From DATKWS01 sp035529435 (GTDB taxonomy: Bacteria > Krumholzibacteriota > Krumholzibacteriia > Krumholzibacteriales > Krumholzibacteriaceae): a DNA stretch of 15,909 nucleotides. Under the pieces are notes generated by a model. It made no database searches. It had not been told where the DNA came from and saw only the letters and a program-made list of their open reading frames with translations. The stretch covers positions 1 to 15,909 of the forward strand of contig DATKWS010000143.1 of the NCBI GenBank assembly GCA_035529435.1. The letters run 5' to 3'. Shown one piece after another: positions 1-5,835 of the stretch; the first letter of the stretch is position 1; each line of letters begins with the position of its first letter. Made by a program: the position numbers and the translations under genes.

Positions 1-41
1 AGACTTTTATAGTATTTCACGATAGGGAATTCAGCGAACTC

Positions 42-1178
42 CTACCGCTTCCATCTGACGTCGATCCGGTGAAACACGAACATGTGCAGCGCCACCACCG
101 AGGCCGCGTTGAGGGATATGAACACCGATGCCAGGTTCGCCGGCCGGATTCGGCGTATGGCGGCCGAAAGCAGCGCCGCGCAGCCCAGTAGGTACGCGAG
201 CACCTGTGATGCGAAAAACACTCGATATGCGATTCCGCCCTGCAGCAACGAGCTCGCCAGCAGCACGATCAGCGCGTACGGAACGAGGAGCCGGAAGAAC
301 TTGTGGGAGATCGTCTGAAGAAATATCCTGTTCCTGAACGGGTTGAAGAGCCACGGGTTGCGACTGAAGAGCTGGAAATTGCCGGCCAGTGTCCGCGTCT
401 TGCGTCCGAACTCGCGCCCGATCTCCGAAACGGCCGCATCGTACGCCACCGCCCCGGGCTCGAAGATCACGCGGTACCCCTTCTTGAATGCCTGGAGCGG
501 AAACTCGATGTCATCGAGCACGGTATCGGGGGGGATCGGTCCGACGAGGTCGCGCCGGACGGCGTAGATGGCCCCCGTCGCCCCGAGCGTCGAATCGATG
601 TCGCTCTCCGCTCTCCGGATGATCTTCTCGTATGTCCAGTACAGGCCGATGCTCCGCTCGGTGTCATCGCGCGGGTCCCTGAAGACCAGCTCGCCGCTCA
701 CGGCGCCGACGGCCGGATCGTCGAAGTCCTCGACGAGCCGCTTGATCGCGTCTTCCCGGTACATCTGGCGCACGTCACTGAAGACGACGATCTCGCTCGT
801 GCACCGCTCGAGCGCATCGTTCAGGCGCGACGGCTTGCCCAGGTTCCGTCCGTCCCGTATGAAGAGGAGGCCGTCCTGTTTTTCCAGGATGGCGTTGGTC
901 CCATCGGTCGATCCGTCTGAGACAAAGCAGACGGTGAGGAGTTCCCCCGGGTAATCGAGCTCGCGGCAGTTCCGGAGCTTGGCCTCGATCCTTTTCTCCT
1001 CGTTGTACACGACGATGATCAAGGTGACGGAGGGCGGGGAGTCCCACCCGCCGTCCCGCATCCGGGCGTGGTGCCGGATGAGACGGCTCACCCGGCTTGC
1101 GAACACCACGAGGAGCGGGTAGAACAGGTACGTGTAGCATACGAAGACCAACGATATCCAGAATACTGTGCGCGCCAT
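42..1178 (-). CDS. Membrane-anchored family 2 glycosyltransferase (processive CESA-like type)
   Basis: This 378-residue protein probably transfers a sugar from a nucleotide-sugar donor to a growing glycan or lipid-linked acceptor at the cytoplasmic membrane. It has an N-terminal membrane segment (about 5-27), a GT-A catalytic domain (about 50-270) and three C-terminal membrane segments (about 295-313, 320-341, 347-369). The visible motifs are VVYNEE (56-61), SDGST (87-91), an SDVR in the DxD position (134-137) and LDDIEF (221-226), which fits the catalytic-base region. A QxxRW-like box is replaced by RKTRTLAGN (259-267). The frame stays open 67 codons upstream, but ATG 1178 begins the hydrophobic segment and has GGAG just before it (short spacing). 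An extended -10 (TGCTAGATT) lies upstream at 1219-1227. It is last in the minus-strand operon seen here, 58 nt after the metallo-hydrolase. The product glycan cannot be inferred. The family is confident, the substrate unknown. Confidence 0.88.
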   Translation of the reverse strand: MARTVFWISLVFVCYTYLFYPLLVVFASRVSRLIRHHARMRDGGWDSPPSVTLIIVVYNEEKRIEAKLRNCRELDYPGELLTVCFVSDGSTDGTNAILEKQDGLLFIRDGRNLGKPSRLNDALERCTSEIVVFSDVRQMYREDAIKRLVEDFDDPAVGAVSGELVFRDPRDDTERSIGLYWTYEKIIRRAESDIDSTLGATGAIYAVRRDLVGPIPPDTVLDDIEFPLQAFKKGYRVIFEPGAVAYDAAVSEIGREFGRKTRTLAGNFQLFSRNPWLFNPFRNRIFLQTISHKFFRLLVPYALIVLLASSLLQGGIAYRVFFASQVLAYLLGCAALLSAAIRRIRPANLASVFISLNAASVVALHMFVFHRIDVRWKR

Positions 1179-1236
1179 CGCTCCATTCTCGTGTTGCAGG
1201 GTAATGCCATTGGATGAGAATCTAGCATAAAACGGG

Positions 1237-1884
1237 TCAAAATGCTCCAGTAATGAATGGATTTTGTGCCCGTTCGATATCGATTCTCGTGTGCGGGCCG
1301 TGGCCGCAGTAGACGATTGTCTCGCCGGGCAGGGTGAGGAGCTCCCGCCTGATCGAGTCGAGGAGGGTGTTGAAATCACCGCCGGGAAGGTCCGTTCTAC
1401 CGATCGATCCCGCGAAGAGGGTGTCGCCGACCAGCACGAATGTATCGAAGACGATCGAGATGCCGCCCGGCGAATGCCCCGGTGTGTGACGGACGACGCC
1501 CTCGACCGCTCCGAAACGGATCGTGTCGCCGTGCGAAAGGGTCACATCGATCTCCGGTTCCTCGATCGTTCCCATTCCCCAGAGCGGGGCCTCGATGACG
1601 GAGGATTTCACGATCTCGCGCGCCTCGGCGTGGATGGCGAAATCGACTCCGAACGCGGCCTTGAGGGTGGACACCGCGGCGATGTGGTCGCTGTGTCCGT
1701 GCGTGCATATAATCTGCACCGGTTCGAGCTTTTTCCCGCGAACGATCTCTATCACCAGATCGGGATCGCCGCCGGGATCGACGATAACCGCCTGCTTCGT
1801 CTCGGGGCATCCGAGCACGTAACAGTTGGTCGCGAGCGGGCCGACCACCGCGCAGATGATTTCAGCCGATATGGTACCGGCCAT
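1237..1884 (-). CDS. Metallo-beta-lactamase-fold hydrolase, glyoxalase II-like (YcbL type)
   Basis: A 215-residue cytoplasmic binuclear metal hydrolase of the glyoxalase II-like branch. It is shorter than true hydroxyacylglutathione hydrolases (about 250 residues), which have an extra C-terminal glutathione-binding domain. Metal ligands are visible in order: THGHSDH (61-67: H62, H64, D66, H67), H137 in TPGHSPG, D154 in VGDTLF and H195 in YCGHG. GRTDLPGGD (162-170) is typical of the YcbL-like group. ATG 1884 was chosen because AAGGA sits 6 nt upstream and homology begins there. The 58 codons upstream of it look non-coding. It lies 70 nt after the ferredoxin and 58 nt before the glycosyltransferase in the same direction. 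These enzymes cleave thioesters of unclear physiological identity, so the substrate is not assigned. Confidence 0.9.
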   Translation of the reverse strand: MAGTISAEIICAVVGPLATNCYVLGCPETKQAVIVDPGGDPDLVIEIVRGKKLEPVQIICTHGHSDHIAAVSTLKAAFGVDFAIHAEAREIVKSSVIEAPLWGMGTIEEPEIDVTLSHGDTIRFGAVEGVVRHTPGHSPGGISIVFDTFVLVGDTLFAGSIGRTDLPGGDFNTLLDSIRRELLTLPGETIVYCGHGPHTRIDIERAQNPFITGAF

Positions 1885-1899
1885 ATCCCGTCCTTCAAT

Positions 1900-1915
1900 C
1901 CGGCGGAGTCGCCGG
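1900..1915. other. Perfect inverted repeat between ferredoxin and hydrolase genes
   Basis: CCGGCG and CGCCGG flank a 4-nt loop, giving a 6-bp all-GC hairpin about 16 nt before the hydrolase start. No T-tract follows on either strand, so it is not an intrinsic terminator. It could be an mRNA processing or translation-tuning structure, or chance in GC-rich DNA. Confidence 0.35.
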
Positions 1916-1954
1916 GGTGCGTTCACCGCGGCGCCGCCTGTTCCGAAGCCCTGC

Positions 1955-2182
1955 CTATCGTACCGTATCGCCGCCGGGTGCCGGGCACCGGAGCGCCCCG
2001 GTCGGGCAAACAAATGCCGCCTGCCCGCAGGGGCGGCAGCGCTCGGAGATGACGACAAGCGTCATTCCCTCGAGAATGAGCGCCTCTCTCGGGCAGACGG
2101 CTGAACATGCTCCGCAGGGGATGCACGCATCCCGGTCGACCTTGACCACTTCTACCGTTGATCCTTCGCGCGTTTTTGCCAT
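1955..2182 (-). CDS. Small ferredoxin, one canonical and one degenerate Fe-S motif
   Basis: A 75-residue bacterial-type ferredoxin, an electron carrier. The first motif is canonical CxxCxxCxxxCP (C20, C23, C26, C30, P31). The second reads CRPCGQAAFVCP (C49, C52, then Ala at 55 where Cys is expected, C59), so one ligand of the second cluster is missing. A further C66 lies downstream. One [4Fe-4S] cluster is therefore secure, and the other may be a [3Fe-4S], be rescued by C66, or be absent. ATG 2182 was chosen because GGAGGG lies immediately upstream, although the spacing is very short. An upstream ATG at 2257 has no ribosome binding site. It sits 158 nt after the geranylgeranyl-reductase-family gene, behind its own candidate promoter. 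In methanogens a ferredoxin encoded next to geranylgeranyl reductase is its electron donor, so that role is inferred here. Confidence 0.85.
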   Translation of the reverse strand: MAKTREGSTVEVVKVDRDACIPCGACSAVCPREALILEGMTLVVISERCRPCGQAAFVCPTGALRCPAPGGDTVR

Positions 2183-2220
2183 CCCTCCAGTGGTGCGTGC
2201 ATCGCCGCCGATTTGCGGCT

Positions 2221-2289
2221 CAGCGGCAGCGCGACGCTGGCCGCTGCAGCTGCACATCGCTGGTGCGGCGCGAAGCGTCCGCGCCAGCG
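2221..2289 (-). other. Two adjacent GC hairpins and a 10-bp palindrome in the ferredoxin leader
   Basis: Hairpin one (2221-2246) pairs CAGCGGC with GCCGCTG, then AGCG with CGCT around a 3-nt loop, with a single bulged base. A perfect 10-bp palindrome TGCAGCTGCA follows at 2245-2254. Hairpin two (2258-2289) pairs CGCTGG with CCAGCG, GCGG with CCGC and CGC with GCG around a 3-nt loop. All lie between the candidate promoter at 2309-2337 and the ferredoxin start, so they would be in its 5' untranslated region. They could be a structured leader, a REP-like element or an mRNA stabiliser. I recognise no known riboswitch. Confidence 0.45.
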
Positions 2290-2308
2290 AATGTTCGATC
2301 TCCGGTTA

Positions 2309-2337
2309 ATTATATCCCGTGCGGAGCCGCAGCGCAA
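2309..2337 (-). promoter_or_regulatory. Candidate sigma-70 promoter for the ferredoxin-hydrolase-glycosyltransferase genes
   Basis: On the minus strand TTGCGC (2337-2332) and a perfect TATAAT (2314-2309) are separated by 17 bp. It lies just after the reductase stop codon and would give a leader of about 120 nt before the ferredoxin. The -35 is weak (3 of 6 consensus bases). The spacer holds a small dyad, TGCGG/CCGCA. Confidence 0.5.
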
Positions 2338-2340
2338 CGA

Positions 2341-3576
2341 TCATGATGTTCCGCCCCCGGCGCTCGTATCTTCCCTCCCGCCGATCATGAGCCGCAGCAC
2401 CCTCGACAGGAGCCGGGGGTAGGCGAACACGATCGCCAGGATCATCCTGACCGGCTTCACCCCTCCCGGGTCGAAGACACCCGGCACCCGGGACACACGC
2501 CGTATCACGCGCTCCATCTCACCGTCCGAGAGGTTGAAGAATACCCGCGCCGCGAGGAAGAACGCCTCGTTGGTTTTACCGACCGAGCCATTCCACGCGC
2601 GCGTGTAGGATACGAGGGACTTCACCGAAGCGGTGCCCGATTCGAGCGCGCCGCCGATCGCCGCCGCCGCCATGTCCGCGCCTTCCAGTGCGTTTATGAT
2701 TCCGCCCCCCGAGAAAGGATTGTTCTGGTGCGCCGCCTCACCCACGACGAGGTAGCCGTCCGTTGCAAGTGCGCGGAGCCCCCGCGCCACGGAGCAACCG
2801 CCGGCGACGAGCCGCCGGCGCTTGCCGTCGGGGCAGCGGTCCGCGATGAACGCATCGAGATAATCACACGCCGTTCTCCCGCCGGCGCGGAGCGGGTTGA
2901 GTCCCACACCGACATTTGCCTCCCCGTTGCCCTTCGGAAAGACCCATGCGTATCCGCCCGGCGCGAACCGGCTCCCCAGGTGAAATTCGATGATCGGCCC
3001 GGGCGGCAGATCGATACCGCCGATAAGTTCCTGGGCGCAGGTGAATATCTCACCCGGCCGGAGGCTGCCGGCGATTCCCGCCCAGCGTGGCGAGAGGCCC
3101 TCGACGCCGTCGGCGCCGACCACGATCTTCGCGTCGACACGGTATTCCCGGCCGGTTGCAAGGTCCCTGACGGTGAGCCCGGTGACGGCGCCGCCCGTCT
3201 TCAGCAGGGAGATCGCCTGCTGTCCGCATCTCACGTCGGCGCCCGCCTCCGCGGCCGTTTCGGCGAGACGCCGGTCGAACGCTTCCCTGTCGACGATGAA
3301 GCCGATCGCATCGATATCGGTACGTATCGTTTCGCCGCGCGGCGTCCTGACCAGAAAACCGTTCACCGGAGATGACAGGATCGAGGCATCGAGCCGCAGG
3401 TACCGTTCCACATCGTGCCGGGGACCGATTGCTTCGGCGCAACGGACCGGGTACCCGATCCGCTCCCGTTTCTCGAGGAGCAGGACGCGGTAGCCCGCGC
3501 GGGCTATGAGGGTGGCGGTTCTCGACCCGGCGGGTCCGCCGCCGATGACGGCAACGTCACATCGTTCCGCTTCCAT
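2341..3576 (-). CDS. Geranylgeranyl reductase family FAD-dependent oxidoreductase
   Basis: A 411-residue flavoprotein that by family reduces isolated double bonds of isoprenoid chains (chlorophyll phytol tail, archaeal lipids, or menaquinone tails in actinobacteria). The N-terminal Rossmann FAD site is GGGPAG (12-17), with the glutamate of LLLEKRERIG (32-41). PVRCAE (43-48) matches the PxxC motif of the family and ADG is at 155-157. YAWVFPKG (209-216) followed by VGVG is the characteristic prenyl-reductase signature. VGEAAHQNNPFSGGGI (278-293) is the second FAD segment, usually GDAA. The C-terminus (about 375-398) is hydrophobic and may touch the membrane. Its ATG overlaps the stop of the upstream barrel gene (TGATG) and has no Shine-Dalgarno of its own, so translational coupling is likely. 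A ferredoxin gene follows. The actual prenyl substrate is unknown: a quinone, polyprenyl carrier or lipid are all possible. Confidence 0.9.
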   Translation of the reverse strand: MEAERCDVAVIGGGPAGSRTATLIARAGYRVLLLEKRERIGYPVRCAEAIGPRHDVERYLRLDASILSSPVNGFLVRTPRGETIRTDIDAIGFIVDREAFDRRLAETAAEAGADVRCGQQAISLLKTGGAVTGLTVRDLATGREYRVDAKIVVGADGVEGLSPRWAGIAGSLRPGEIFTCAQELIGGIDLPPGPIIEFHLGSRFAPGGYAWVFPKGNGEANVGVGLNPLRAGGRTACDYLDAFIADRCPDGKRRRLVAGGCSVARGLRALATDGYLVVGEAAHQNNPFSGGGIINALEGADMAAAAIGGALESGTASVKSLVSYTRAWNGSVGKTNEAFFLAARVFFNLSDGEMERVIRRVSRVPGVFDPGGVKPVRMILAIVFAYPRLLSRVLRLMIGGREDTSAGGGTS

Positions 3577-4349
3577 CAGAAGTGGTAGTTCAACGCAAGT
3601 CCGAGTGTGAAGCCGGCGTAATCGATGACGAAATTCGCGTTGTGATGGTAGAACTTGCTCTGGGCCATCTGGTAGCGGCCCTCGAGGGCCGCCGAGTACC
3701 GGTTGGTGATGTAGTAGACCATCCCGAATATCGTGTGCAGACCCGCCTCGAAGCTGTTGCGGGAAACGGTCTCGCCGGGATTGTCGAATGCCTCTCCCGT
3801 ACCGCTGATGAAGCTTTCGGTTTCAAGACGTGCGAGCGGGATCACCGCGGCGAATCCACCTCCGACAAACGGCGAGAACCGGCGCACCTCGGGGGGGACG
3901 AAGTAGTACAGGAATCCAATGTCCACCGAGAAGAGGTATACCTTGAAGGTCCGATCGACATCGAGGGGGAGATTGACGTCGTTCGTATCGGGCAGATCGA
4001 CAATCGCTACGTAGTCTCCCAGGCTCGAGAGGTCGAGATAGGAGAAGCATACGGTCGAGCTGAAGAAATGGTTCGGTGAGAGCTGTCGCTGATAACTTAC
4101 CTTGGCGAACGGGGAGGTGGAGAAATCCTCGCTCGTTTCCCGGCCGCCGCGAGCCTTGGTCCACAGGTTGAGATGGTCGGTTAAAAACTCCGCCGAGGGA
4201 CCGTCGATGAATCCCACGCTGACGCTCAGCGTGTTGTAGGGAATCGGGCCGAAATATTTCTTCTGCTTGAATCGCGGCGGTGAAGCGCCTGCATCGGCCG
4301 TAAGCATAGCGAGCAGGATAATCGCTACAGCGCTCATGTACCTTTTCAT
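3576..4349 (-). CDS. Predicted outer-membrane beta-barrel protein
   Basis: A 257-residue exported protein of unknown specific function. Residues 1-22 form a signal peptide (MKRY, hydrophobic 6-17, probable cleavage after AGA). The rest alternates polar and hydrophobic residues in strands separated by turns, with FSPFVGGGFAAVIPL (158-172) typical of eight-stranded-barrel families. The chain ends ALNYHF, and a terminal Phe is the classical BAM recognition signal. ATG 4349 was preferred to one ten codons upstream because GGAG lies 5 nt before it and the signal peptide begins there. It is first in an operon with the prenyl reductase. A TTGACA promoter lies about 50-75 nt upstream. It could be a small porin-like or structural barrel. 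Its coupling with the reductase is unexplained. Confidence 0.8.
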   Translation of the reverse strand: MKRYMSAVAIILLAMLTADAGASPPRFKQKKYFGPIPYNTLSVSVGFIDGPSAEFLTDHLNLWTKARGGRETSEDFSTSPFAKVSYQRQLSPNHFFSSTVCFSYLDLSSLGDYVAIVDLPDTNDVNLPLDVDRTFKVYLFSVDIGFLYYFVPPEVRRFSPFVGGGFAAVIPLARLETESFISGTGEAFDNPGETVSRNSFEAGLHTIFGMVYYITNRYSAALEGRYQMAQSKFYHHNANFVIDYAGFTLGLALNYHF

Positions 4350-4397
4350 AAACACTCCAATCTCCGAGACCTCCGTCACTGAAGCCGCTTTACACTA

Positions 4398-4426
4398 AAG
4401 GTAATTCCACGGCGATCCTTTGTCAA
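4398..4426 (-). promoter_or_regulatory. Candidate sigma-70 promoter of the barrel-reductase operon
   Basis: On the minus strand a perfect TTGACA (4426-4421) is followed after 17 bp by TACCTT (4403-4398). It would start transcription near 4390, giving about 40 nt of leader before the barrel gene. The surrounding stretch 4400-4460 is AT-rich compared with the flanking genes, which supports a promoter. The -10 is poor against TATAAT. Confidence 0.55.
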
Positions 4427-4533
4427 ATATAACTTGCCTAATACGAATAAGTTCCGCGGAAACATGACCCCGTAATCCGTTCTCCCCGCGTATCCCGGCC
4501 GGGCGCCGCCGGATCTCCCTCCGATTCATTCGC

Positions 4534-4893
4534 TCAACTGCCTCGCAGCCCACCCGGCACGATACAGAGAAATTCGAGATTCGCTTTGCCGGTGTTGATG
4601 AAGGAGTGTTCCTTCGCGCCGGGTACGAAGATCACAGCCTCTCGGGAGAACGGATACTCTTCACCCTCGTAGACGAGGATTCCCTCACCCGCGAGAACGT
4701 AGACCTCGTGTTCCCACGTATGCGTGTGAAGGGGCGTTTTTCCTCCACGGGCAACCGTGAACAGACGGAGATGAAAGTTTTCGGCGCCGTCCTCATGCGA
4801 TATCAACCAGCGGATCGTTACCCGTTCCGCTCCCGCCGCGGTGACCTTTTCCTCCGGGATCGATTTCGCCTTGGTGATTTTGAGATCAGCCAC
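4534..4893 (-). CDS. Small single-domain cupin protein
   Basis: A 119-residue cupin, one beta-barrel domain likely binding a divalent metal. Cupin motif 1 is complete: HTHTWEHE gives H56, H58 and E63, followed by the usual glycine (G69). Motif 2, FVPGAKEHSFINTG (89-102), gives the fourth ligand H97. Such small cupins can be dioxygenases, isomerases or sugar- or metabolite-binding proteins, and nothing here decides which. The start is GTG 4893, with AAAGGAG placed 6 nt upstream. The reading frame runs on upstream without any sign of coding. It is transcribed away from the phosphatase gene, with a candidate promoter at 5010-5039, and ends 185 nt before the barrel gene start. The 184-nt gap after it has no clear terminator, only a short CCCGGCCGGG palindrome at 4494-4503. 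Confidence 0.88.
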   Translation of the reverse strand: MADLKITKAKSIPEEKVTAAGAERVTIRWLISHEDGAENFHLRLFTVARGGKTPLHTHTWEHEVYVLAGEGILVYEGEEYPFSREAVIFVPGAKEHSFINTGKANLEFLCIVPGGLRGS

Positions 4894-5009
4894 AACGTGC
4901 TCCTTTCGATGGGGCGGGAATCGAGTCAAATCCCCCTGAAGGCGCGCATCGGACGCCAGCCGCCTCGAACGGTGCGTTGGCGGTTCCCGCCGTACGATTG
5001 ATGCTGGTG

Positions 5010-5039
5010 AGGATACGGCACGGTATTCGGGCGTGACAA
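5010..5039 (-). promoter_or_regulatory. Candidate promoter for the cupin gene
   Basis: On the minus strand TTGTCA (5039-5034) and TATCCT (5015-5010) are separated by 18 bp. This would give a leader of about 110 nt before the GTG start. It is back-to-back with the phosphatase promoter, so a regulator bound in 5040-5062 could affect both. Confidence 0.4.
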
Positions 5040-5062
5040 GCAATTTTCCCCGCTCTGAATGC

Positions 5063-5092
5063 TTGACAGGATTCCCGCTCTGTGCCTAAGGT
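5063..5092 (+). promoter_or_regulatory. Candidate promoter for the phosphatase gene
   Basis: A perfect TTGACA (5063-5068) is followed after 18 bp by TAAGGT (5087-5092). Start of transcription near 5099 would leave about 33 nt before the phosphatase ATG. The -10 element is weak but resembles the -10s of two other TTGACA promoters in this window. Confidence 0.5.
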
Positions 5093-5131
5093 TGGCGTTC
5101 GTCGTATCGTTCGTGGAACCGCGGGGTGACC

Positions 5132-5605
5132 ATGAAACGGCTTCTGTTCGTTTGTGCCGGAAATTCGTGCCGGAGCCCGATGGCCGAGGCGATATTCAGG
5201 GCGAGAATGCCCGCCGCGTGGGCCGGGTTTCTCGAGGTTTCATCGGCGGGAACCGTGGCATGGGAAGGCCAGCCCGCCTCGAATCTCGCCGTGGATGTGC
5301 TCGCCGAAGATGGGATCGATCTTTCCGCGCACCGCGCACGGCTCCTCACGCGCGAGATGATCGAGGACGCCGATCTCGTGGTCGTGATGGAGAACCGGCA
5401 CAAAGAGAGGATCGGCCTGCTCGCTCCAAAGCTGGAAACGCCGATCGTGGTTCTCGGCGAGCTCGACGACGGGAGGGATTCGCCCGACATCGATGACCCG
5501 ATCGGTGGGGACCGGGTGCGGTATGAACGGACCAGGGCCGAACTGTACGTTCTGGTCGATCGATTGATTGATTATTTTGTTGATTTATTTGATTTTAGTA
5601 AATAA
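5132..5605 (+). CDS. Low-molecular-weight phosphotyrosine/phosphoarginine phosphatase (YwlE-like)
   Basis: A 157-residue cytosolic phosphatase. The P-loop near the N-terminus is CAGNSCRSPMAEA (8-20), with nucleophile C8 and phosphate-binding R14. The acid comes from DIDDPIGG (119-126; D122 in the DP motif). The PMAEA and DPxGG surroundings resemble the protein-arginine phosphatase YwlE more than Wzb-type tyrosine phosphatases. In YwlE a Thr before CRS selects phosphoarginine. Here that position is Ser12, so specificity is open. In Bacillus ywlE lies next to rpiB and glyA, and both follow here after ilvE, which supports a YwlE-like assignment. ATG 5132 was chosen. An in-frame GTG two codons earlier (5126) is possible. 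The last 40 bases of the gene are markedly AT-rich. Confidence 0.88.
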   Translation: MKRLLFVCAGNSCRSPMAEAIFRARMPAAWAGFLEVSSAGTVAWEGQPASNLAVDVLAEDGIDLSAHRARLLTREMIEDADLVVVMENRHKERIGLLAPKLETPIVVLGELDDGRDSPDIDDPIGGDRVRYERTRAELYVLVDRLIDYFVDLFDFSK

Positions 5606-5638
5606 TCGGCGAAAGTGTCGCACGATCACGAATCGTTC

Positions 5639-5670
5639 CGCCCCCGCGGCGGGCGCATTTTCAGATTTTT
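5639..5670 (+). terminator. Possible weak intrinsic terminator after the phosphatase gene
   Basis: CGCCC and GGGCG (5639-5643, 5651-5655) can pair as a 5-bp GC stem with a 7-nt loop, followed by CA and interrupted T-runs. The stem is short and the T-run is broken by CAGA, so termination may be partial. It separates the phosphatase from the ilvE promoter. Confidence 0.4.
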
Positions 5671-5689
5671 CAGATTTTTTGTATTTTTT
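5658..5689 (+). repeat. Four phased T-tracts upstream of the ilvE promoter
   Basis: T-runs of 4, 5, 6 and 6 lie at 5658-5661, 5666-5670, 5675-5680 and 5684-5689, centred about 9 bp apart. The second and third follow a repeated CAGA. Runs near helical phase bend DNA, and the set ends 22 bp before the -35. It may act as a curved or UP-like activating region, or simply extend the terminator U-tract. Confidence 0.45.
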
Positions 5690-5711
5690 CTGTGAAAGGT
5701 GAAAATACTGG

Positions 5712-5740
5712 TTGCCACCCTATCGTGGTGGAACTATAAT
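5712..5740 (+). promoter_or_regulatory. Strong sigma-70 promoter for ilvE with operator-like dyads
   Basis: TTGCCA (5712-5717), a 17-bp spacer and a perfect TATAAT (5735-5740) make one of the two strongest promoters in the window. The spacer contains CCACC (5715-5719) and GGTGG (5727-5731) as an inverted repeat. A perfect CTATAA/TTATAG repeat (5734-5749) covers the -10 and start point. Transcription would begin near 5747, leaving about 90 nt of leader. The dyads suggest a repressor site, identity unknown. Confidence 0.72.
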
Positions 5741-5751
5741 GACTTATAGCT

Positions 5752-5770
5752 GAACACGTATAAGGTGTTC
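5752..5770 (+). other. Inverted repeat in the ilvE leader
   Basis: GAACAC (5752-5757) and GTGTTC (5765-5770) form a perfect 6-bp repeat with a 7-nt loop, immediately downstream of the predicted start of transcription. It could be an RNA hairpin at the 5' end of the ilvE mRNA or a half-site pair for a regulator. No leader peptide rich in Ile/Leu/Val codons is visible. Confidence 0.4.
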
Positions 5771-5835
5771 GCGGACCGAGCGAGCAGAACAACGGATCAC
5801 CGTACCCTACCGGTCAGTGTAAAAGGAGAGGAGCG

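Noticed and set aside
1264..2052. Plus-strand open frame of 262 codons
   Set aside because: It is antisense to the metallo-hydrolase, whose metal ligands are all visible on the other strand.
5739..5753. Tiny frame ATG ACT TAT AGC TGA as an ilvE leader peptide
   Set aside because: It overlaps the -10 box, so it would not be transcribed, and it has no branched-chain codons.
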